DNA from: Hygrocybe punicea
Lineage: Eukaryota > Basidiomycota > Agaricomycetes > Agaricales > Hygrophoraceae
Reading direction: 5' to 3'
DNA: 64,000 bases
Assembly: GCA_963556145.1 (NCBI GenBank)
Contig: OY744461.1
Span: forward strand, 3,472,001-3,536,000
The notes below the pieces were generated by a model. That model had not been told where the DNA came from. It searched no databases and was given only the letters and a program-made list of their open reading frames with translations. Position numbers and translations under genes: made by a program. Of this stretch, positions 57,201 to 64,000 are shown in pieces; position 1 is the stretch's first letter, and the number at the start of each line of letters is the position of its first letter.

Positions 57201-58743
57201 TCCTTCATCCAGGTCCTTGCGCTGACCTAATTGGTCGAATCGTATGTTGAGCACATTCGCGAGGTTGTTGAGGGAGCCAGATCGAAGAGGATGAGGTGCC
57301 GCTCGCAGCTCAAGCGCATCGCGGTGCAATGAAATCGCTTCGTCCAAGTCCTCGTGCCGACCTGACTGTCCGAACCGTGTGTCAAGCGCACAAGCAAGGT
57401 TGTTCAAGGCGATCGATCGATGAACATGGGGTGGGGGGAGTAACTCAAGCGCACCCCGGTGCAATGAAATGGCATCATCTAGGTCCTGGCCTTGACCTGA
57501 TTGTTTAAATCGTGTGTTGAGAGCATTGGCGAGGTTGTTGAGGGGGCTACATCGATCAGGATGGGTTATAGGTCGCAGGACAAGTGCTTCTCGATGCAAT
57601 GAAATTGCCTCATCCAGGTCCTCGCCTAGACCTGACTGGTTGAATCGTGTGTGAAGTGCATTGGCGAGGTTGTTAAAGGACATGGTTCGAATATGATTGG
57701 AAGCAGGTAGCAAATTAAGTACGTCTTGTTGCAATGAAATAGCCTCGTCTAGGTCCTCGCGTTGGCCTGAATGATCGAATCGTGTGTTGAGCGCGTTGGC
57801 GAGGTTGTTGGGGGCTACCGATCGGTCTGGATGGCGGGTAGGTAGCAGTGCGAAGGCTTGGCGAAGTAATGAAATCACTCTGTCGAGATCTGTCGTTTGT
57901 CCTATCAGGCCGAACCCTGCGACAAGATCGGTCGCAAAGGTGATCATCCTACTAGCCTCCTCGCCATCGCTCGTTTCAGAAACTTGATGTGTGTCCGGAC
58001 ACAGCGGATTTTCTTCCCGCAAGTCAGAAGGACTTGCTGCAAGCACCGCAGAATGATCATCCTCTATTAACTTTGAACTAGGTTCGTCTAGTTTGGAATG
58101 AGTTTGGGCCGCTTCGCGAAGTAAAGAAATTGCCTCGTTTAGGTCCTGGATGTCAGGAGAAGTGTATCCCGACAACGATGGCGAATTCAAGTTTTGCATA
58201 CGGGAGACTGACAAAGTACGTACATCAATTTCGGATTGATCTCCCAGTTTTGTCGTTCGCTCTGATACATCGCGCCACTGAGTGAATATCTCCGTAAATA
58301 ATGAAAGGGCTTCATGGATGTCTTGCCGTTGACCGGATCTTGCGACCAGGGCCGTGACAAAACGTTTGAGCGAAATCGATTGAAAGGTATGCGAGGCTGG
58401 CCGTGTGATGGCTTGGCGGAAGATATGAATGGCACTTTCGAGATGTAAAGGAGGCACTGCTTCCTTCGCTTCCTTTAGAATCGAGTTGACTGGATAGTAT
58501 AAGTCGGAGGGTTCTTGATCTTTATCGTGCACAATTGTGTCAGCTTCTTCAGTAAATTCTTCCTGATAAATTGCGGCAATGAGAGTAGATAATCAAAATC
58601 ACTCAGGTCACTCACATGAACTGGAGGCGATCTCGAAGAAATTGGGTCTATTGTCCGCTCGATTTGAATGAGTATCCTGTTGGAAGTAGACATCAAAAAT
58701 CTCTCTAGATCGTACGAACCTGCAGTAGAAGTTCGCTGCCATC
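54259..58743 (-). pseudogene. TPR-CHAT protein gene, disrupted
   Basis: Reverse-strand gene from the ATG at 58743 (MAANFYC, joined to RILIQIERTIDP, then EEFTEEADTIVHDKDQ). It encodes a long array of about 20 TPR-type units of about 43 residues each (EDLDEAISLHRDALELRAAP, SLNNLASAL), as in kinesin-light-chain-type repeats. A linker follows (LQSRQQALTSRTDGLARDAA, LLEEGRAVFWSEALQLRTP), then the start of a CHAT caspase-like domain (QWCPAGPFAFLPIH). Lesions: an in-frame TGA at about 56232-56234 where sister units have arginine; a frame change near 55085-55100 between DAAACA and LLEEGR with no room for an intron; and truncation at 54259, at the LTR. The CHAT His/Cys catalytic half, normally C-terminal to FLPIH, is absent from the window. 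CHAT peptidases cleave proteins in stress and cell-death pathways elsewhere. Confidence 0.82.
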
Positions 58744-59549
58744 GTCTGGGACTGGCCCTGTGGGGAACTTGCCTTTCGGCTGGCTGATCATCGGAACGAA
58801 GTGCGCGACGGCTTGGTGAAATATACAAAGTCGGGTAGTATCGTTGGCAAATGTGCCTGTTCGAACTAAGACGAAGCGTCGGTGAGGTTTTGACTCCGCC
58901 AGGCATGTCAGCAATAGCAACATCAACACGGCCGTGTCACAAGTGTCCTGTGTACCACCCAGCTCGTCGAATTGTTATCTGGAATCACAAGCATAAGGTG
59001 AGGAGGCTGGTGCCATATGGCGAAGGCTCCTCGTTGATGGTTGCCGTCCTGACGGATGCCTGCAATCTCCGAATGGGATTGAGGAGGCTCGAGTTGTTTA
59101 ATCCCGGGGAAGCACCGGGAAGGGCAGTTCACAAATGAGGACAAACCAGGATAGCAATGGGTGCCAGGATCATGTTCTGGTCTTCCCTCTATCGGCACAG
59201 CACAAACCAAATTCTCAAACAGGGAGGAAAGCAGTTAATGAAGGAAGCTCAGGCTATGGACTGGTACTAGTGAGCTCTCAGTGTAGCGCCTGTCGAAACC
59301 GGATATCGTCGCGTGTGGTTTGAGGCTTCCAAGCCATCACTCTTCCCAAGCCCAAGCTTCCATTGCAAATTTGACATCTCTTGCAACTGCCAAAACGAGC
59401 ACTTATTATCCCTGTGCATATCATGATATCAGGATTCAAGCACCAGCTGGATACCGTAGAGGGATCCGTTGTCGCCGCACCATCACCCTGAAGCCTTTAT
59501 GTATACACTTTAATCCCCATATCTGAGTCCACATTTTCACCCCGACGAG
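58744..59549. other. Divergent spacer between CHAT pseudogene and MFS gene
   Basis: About 800 bases. Short open frames occur on both strands but none is convincing. The segment next to 58743 should be the old CHAT promoter, and the segment before 59550 the MFS promoter. Confidence 0.45.
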
Positions 59550-61625
59550 ATGGACAGTAATGCGAGCGCGACTCCAGGAAATCCAATCGTCTCAGGATCC
59601 GATATGATACCTCCCACTTCACTTATAATGTCTCAAGATTCGAAACACACAAGCATGTTACAAAAGGATAACAACCTGAGATTGTCCCAGTCCCCACCTC
59701 CTCACAAAGCATTTCTCCGTAAACAATACATCCAATTCGCTTCGCTCTGCTGGTGTCTGTTTCTTGCGGGCTGGAATGATGGGTCGACCGGCCCCCTCTT
59801 ACCAAAGATTCAGAATGTATACCATGTACTTATGTTTACATCTTTCGCAATCATGCTCGCATTTACCTCTGATATCTTTAGGTTGGATTTGCAGTAGTTT
59901 CTCTTATCTGGGTGTTCGCGTGCATTGTTCGCAAACAAATTCCAGTTCAAATTATAGTCTATTGACGATTCCTTGTTCAGGGCTTTTTGGCTGGCGCTTT
60001 GATCAATATTCCTCTCTCTGACAAGTGGGGATTCGGTGCGGTTCGTTGTTTCTTCTCAAGGGTTCATCGGATCCATGACGTTTCCGCTACAGGTGATCGT
60101 GTTAGGTTTGGGGTCGCATACTGCTTGAATGCGGATCGTTTGAACAAGCTCAACAGGTTCGGCATTCCAGATGGTTGCATACTCTCTCCAAGCAGCAGCA
60201 CCCCCTTTTCCAGTCTTTGTGTTTGCCTATACCATCAATGGTGTTGGCATGGCGCTTCAGGTTAGAATTTATTATCTGTGCGATCTTTCACGTATCACAT
60301 AACATTCCAGGATGCCCAAGCCAATGGCTATGTTGCCATGCTCAAGGACAATGCTGAAACAAAGATGGGCATTTTACATGCCGCATACGGCAAGCCTGGG
60401 CGCAATTTTACAAGTCTTTTTATTAATAACTATCCGTTACTGTCGCTTCGACGACTTAGGCGCTGGCGCCTTAGCCTCTCCACTCGTCGCAACGCAATTT
60501 GCGCAACTTCCTAGATGGTCCTTCCACTATCTGGTTTCCCTTTGTATTGCATCCGCCAACATGGCATGTTTGATAGTCATCTTTCGGTTCAAAAATCAAG
60601 ACGGTGCCACTTCTGACTCTTATCCTTCTTTTGGCTAATTTATTTATTCGTCCACAGAATGTCTCTCCCAGATTGGACAACCCGCAGAGGAAATAGAAAT
60701 GAATGAGGACAGTAAAATGCGGCAGATTCTAAGCCGCAAGGCCGTTCATTTACTTGCTCTCTTCATTCTCGTGTATGTTGGAGTGGAGGTGACAATTGCG
60801 GGTCGGTGCCAATCGCTCCTCCCCTTTATATCCTCATCAACGAAGACCTAAGGCTGGACGGTCACGTTTGACCTCGATGTTCGTGGAGGTGGCCCATCTT
60901 CTGGGTAGATTTTTGGCGCAGGTATATCTTAATACTGTATGCCATACTAATTTTTCTTCAGGTACATATCTTCTGGCTTTTTTGGGGGTAAGGAATGTTC
61001 ACCGCAACCTCTCTCTTGTAACTGATCCTCTTTTTCATGAGGTCTCATGCTTGGCCGTGTGGGACTTTTGTGGGTAAACCGCGAGGTTGGTGCTGCACAG
61101 AACCTGTGAATGCGGTCACTTTTACTTGATGTCGTAGGTTGGGGAACGGCGCGTCCTCTTCATTTATACCGTCTTGGCTATATGGTAATCTCCTACTGTC
61201 CATTTCACCACCAATTCAACCGACCAGTCACTTATGTGCTTTAGCTTGGAGCTGGTAGTCTGGCTGGTTCCCTCCTTAATCGGCGGGGCTGTCGCTGTCT
61301 CTCTCATCGGTGTATTTCTGGGACCTTTTTACCCGATAACGATGAATCATGCCGGTCGAATCTTGCCCCATGGGCTGCTGACCGGTTCAATTGGTTGGAT
61401 CGCTGGTTTTGGTCAGGCCGGATCCGCCATTCTTCCGTTCATCACCGGGGCGATGGCTTCTCGAGTTGGCATACAAAGTTTGCAGCCCTTGTATGTCGTT
61501 CAATTATACTCTCACGATACTTCACTGGTTCCAACGGAGTTCGTGCGTTGTATAGCTTGGTGGCAATGATGGCGTTTATGATGGTATTGTGGGCGCTTGT
61601 TCCACCTCTTCGTCACCAGGGCTGA
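59550..61625 (+). CDS. Major facilitator superfamily transporter
   Basis: Multi-exon gene with about twelve predicted membrane segments. Exon 1 has a cytosolic leader and QFASLCWCLFLAGWNDGSTG and PLLPKIQNVYH, typical of a fungal MFS clade. Later pieces are GFAVVSLIWVFACIG, LAGALINIPLSDKWGFG, FVFAYTINGVGMALQ, DAQANGYVAMLKDNAETKMG, ASPLVATQFAQLPRWSFHYL, ECLSQIGQPAEEIEMNEDSK (loop), AVHLLALFILVYVGVEVTIA and GGAVAVSLIGVFLGPFYPIT. HAGRILPHGLLTGSIGWIAG and FGQAGSAILPFITGAMASR come near the end, before a final exon ending LVPPLRHQG. One intron (60390-60459) starts GC instead of GT. The substrate is unknown. It reads away from the CHAT pseudogene and converges on the ELYS-like gene. Confidence 0.86.
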
Positions 61626-61736
61626 TATCCAAATCCATCAAACATTGATTAAGGAAAAGTTGCTCATAGCGTACAAGATCCATAGCGTATTCATAAGACA
61701 AGACTATATAGCAACATAACCGACAACGATTAAAAT

Positions 61737-64000
61737 CTATTTCTTCTTTCGTGCTCCGATCCTAGACACAGCTGTGCCTGCGGCTGACGCCCGTGTGGTT
61801 TTTTTGGGCTTCAGAAGAGCCTTTTTCGGCGATGGTTCCGGAGAAGGCGAGGTTGCCGAGGGTGTTGTCATTAGTCTTGAGGACCGACGAGGTTTTAACT
61901 CTCCTGCATCATCATCGTAACCTCTGGCTCGTGACGTCCTGCCCTTACGCATCGGCCGCTTACTCTGGGGAGCTGGTAAGGGGGTTATGTCATCCTCGTC
62001 TTCTTCCACTATCAGTGCCCCCGGAAGAGTACGACCCAAATCCGGTTTTTTGGTAGGTTTTTGTGACCGTGACATTCGCGACGTCTGAGGTCTGGGTAAT
62101 GGTGGAGAAACCCGCGGATGACCCTTAGGCCGTGATGTCTTCTCGAATTCTTTCTCTTCATCTGAATCCGACACGAATGCACCTGGTGGCATTTTCGCCT
62201 GAGATTCAGTTCGCAATACCTGACGCGAAGATTGAGCGGTCTCGGCAGAATTTGAGAAGATTGAGAATGGGAGTTCGTTCGGAGGCGATTCGGTTCCATT
62301 GCGCTTACGTCGGCCAGTCTGATGAGGACGGACGACATCGTCATCAGAAAACATATCGATATCACCATCATGCCGGGGGTTGACAAGGGCCGTGGGCTCT
62401 GGCACGGTCCGCGGCCCATCTTGCTCAAATGTTCTCTTGATTCCGATCGTGACGGGAGGCTCGTAGAAGGCATTGCGGGCGAGATTTGCGCTTCCGACTG
62501 AGTCAAATAGAGACTGAGCGGCCATTCCGGCCGGTGACGTGGCCGCAAATAAACCCGGAATGGAGCGTGCCGGGGGATACTTGGGTCCCGCTGAAGAATT
62601 CGGGGTTCGAAGGGGATTTTGGGACGGCAACAAACTTGACGTAAGTGGCTGAGAAATGGCAGATGTGAAGGTGGAATGCTGTGATTGGGATGCGCTCGTG
62701 GTGGCTACATTAATAGTTTCACCGGTCGGGACGGGTTTAGAAACCAAACCGTTTAATGCCGGCCGTGCGGGGTGCGATCCACCCACGATAGAAGGGGCTC
62801 CGGAACGGTCTGGAGTGGTAGGGATGAGAGAGTCACCGGAAAATCGACTTCTTAGGGGAGGAATTGACCAATTAACAGCAGGACGAGGAGGACTGATGTG
62901 CTCCCAAGACATGCTGAGGTCATTTGTCTCGACATTAGAGCTGAATGGCTCGCCGCTTCCTGAAGACGATAAGGGTGATAGGCCCCTCCCCTGGGTAAGT
63001 TGCTCTAATTCTATTTCAAGCATGTTTTTCTCGATAATCGGCATGGTGGCTATGATTTCATCCATCGTACGTCTTCTGTCTTCTAGTGTTTTCTTCATCT
63101 TCCCAGTGGCGTTTTTGACACTAAGGGCGAATTGTCGATCGAGTTTGATGGCGGCCGCGTGCTGGCCGCTTTGAATGAGGCGAACGCACACAAGATCTTG
63201 AACAATTGGAATGGAGTCCACGGGACATGTCGGTGGCGGCCGTAGCGCGTATTCGTGAACTAGGGACTGTTCGTAGTTGGAGAATGGGAAGGCTATGAGC
63301 TGGCTGAGGGGTTTTGAGCGTGGTTTGGCTAGGGGAAGCACGCGAGAGAGAACGGGAAAAATCAGGCCAGATGTCCAGAATGGTAGAAAGAAACTCACGC
63401 GAAAGACACCATTGAAGTATTTTCTGAATAACCCGAGACCTAGATTCGCTGTTTTCCGGAAATGTCCGCTGAAACTGCCAAGCGTCCAGAAGGCTTGACT
63501 CTGCCAGCGAGGTTGTGTATATGTCGATATCATCGGGCTCTGTGAGCAGGGGTTTCGCGGTCCGTACATATTTCAGAACCAGTGGCGCAGCATTCTCGGA
63601 GAGGGAGAGCACTTCCAAGATCTTGGAGGCGTATTCCGTAACCAGGCGAACATCAGACAATATCGCAACTGCGTTCTGGAGCATAATTTCGTGACGAACC
63701 ATTCGGTATGCTGTTAACAGGTTTGAAACGCACCACTATATTGATACCACTGTCTAAATGCCAGTAGGTGGCCGCCAGCAATGCGAACTGCGGTGGGATA
63801 CATCTATCTTGCTGAAACATGTCTTCCCTTCCATCTTGGTACCACTTTAGAAGGTAATAAACGAGGCAGTCCCGCTTCAGCGCGTCATAGGTCGAGTTCC
63901 CGATAGCGTCCAGTAAGCGCTTGAGAGACGGGACATCCGTAGGCGGGTACAGCGTATCCGGGTGCTGTACGTTACCAGAGGTGAGCAATATGTCAAAAAT
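61737..64000 (-). CDS. ELYS-like nuclear pore assembly protein (partial, 5' end outside)
   Basis: Reverse-strand gene whose 5' part lies beyond the window. The rightmost exon encodes PPTDVPSLKRLLDAIGNSTY, CLVYYLLKWYQDGRED, CIPPQFALLAATYWHLDSGI. The following exons encode ILSDVRLVTEYASKILEVLS, LKYVRTAKPLLTEPDDIDIY and ESSLLDAWQFQRTFPE. All match the helical ELYS domain that anchors nuclear pore assembly to chromatin. The C-terminal exon (about 610 residues open from 63569, the true exon starting later) has FSNYEQSLVHEYALRPPPTC and VCVRLIQSGQHAAAIKLDRQ. A long disordered, basic, Ser/Pro-rich tail with RKGRTSRARG and KPRRSSRLM patches (AT-hook-like) ends RIGARKKK at 61737. The first residues are not seen, so length is unknown. 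Confidence 0.85.

Noticed and set aside
1..64000. tRNA, rRNA or CRISPR features
   Set aside because: I looked for T-loop and anticodon-arm patterns and for regularly spaced short direct repeats with unique spacers; none was convincing. The minisatellites at 48745 and 49005 are head-to-tail without spacers.

Overview
The window is nuclear DNA of a filamentous basidiomycete, most likely an Agaricomycete. Many genes are broken by short GT-AG introns of about 45-70 bases, housekeeping genes are tightly packed on both strands, and several families are typical of mushrooms: duplicated SYG1/XPR1-like SPX-EXS proteins, a Crinkler-type gene, TPR-CHAT proteins, fungal Gypsy gag and a GT61 glycosyltransferase. 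I saw no tRNA, rRNA or CRISPR. All assignments come from reading translated sequence; no search was run.

Layout. 1-3.4 kb: a mitochondrial ribosome-assembly GTPase (MTG1-like) and a hypothetical lysine-rich protein. 3.4-7.5 kb: about 4 kb without a recognisable gene. 7.5-16.8 kb: two tandem SYG1/XPR1-like genes. 17.1-19.2 kb: an unusual PB1 + Crinkler + HNH-like gene ending in a short telomere-like repeat, followed by an LTR-like repeat. 20.1-43.9 kb: a gene-dense housekeeping block with an SDR enzyme, VPS16, RPAP1-like, an arrestin-like protein, a MAT2B-like protein, a triose-phosphate-translocator-type transporter, LSM8, an RMD1-like protein, a GT61 enzyme, ATP10 and SEC24 with an N-terminal WW domain. 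Several pairs are divergent with 50-240 bases between start codons.

44.1-54.3 kb is a nest of transposable elements. A zinc-knuckle pseudogene is split by a small LTR-like repeat. A recent 5.57-kb LTR element (902-bp LTRs, 4-bp target duplication, no reverse transcriptase) sits in the remains of a reverse-strand Gypsy gag. That gag is also split by an inverted solo LTR, and the Gypsy 5' LTR region lies at 53.1-54.3 kb. The young element and the Gypsy relic share the same 18-nt primer binding site.

54.3-58.7 kb: a TPR-CHAT gene reduced to a pseudogene by a stop codon, a frameshift and truncation exactly at an LTR boundary. 59.5-61.6 kb: an MFS transporter. 61.7 kb to the end: an ELYS-like nuclear pore assembly protein that runs off the window.

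Most genes are independent housekeeping functions (vesicle traffic through VPS16 and SEC24, RNA metabolism through LSM8 and RPAP1, mitochondria through MTG1, ATP10 and RMD1) and do not form one pathway. The most unusual material is the PB1-Crinkler-HNH gene with an altered splice acceptor, the WW-SEC24 fusion, the non-autonomous LTR element, and the wrecked CHAT gene.
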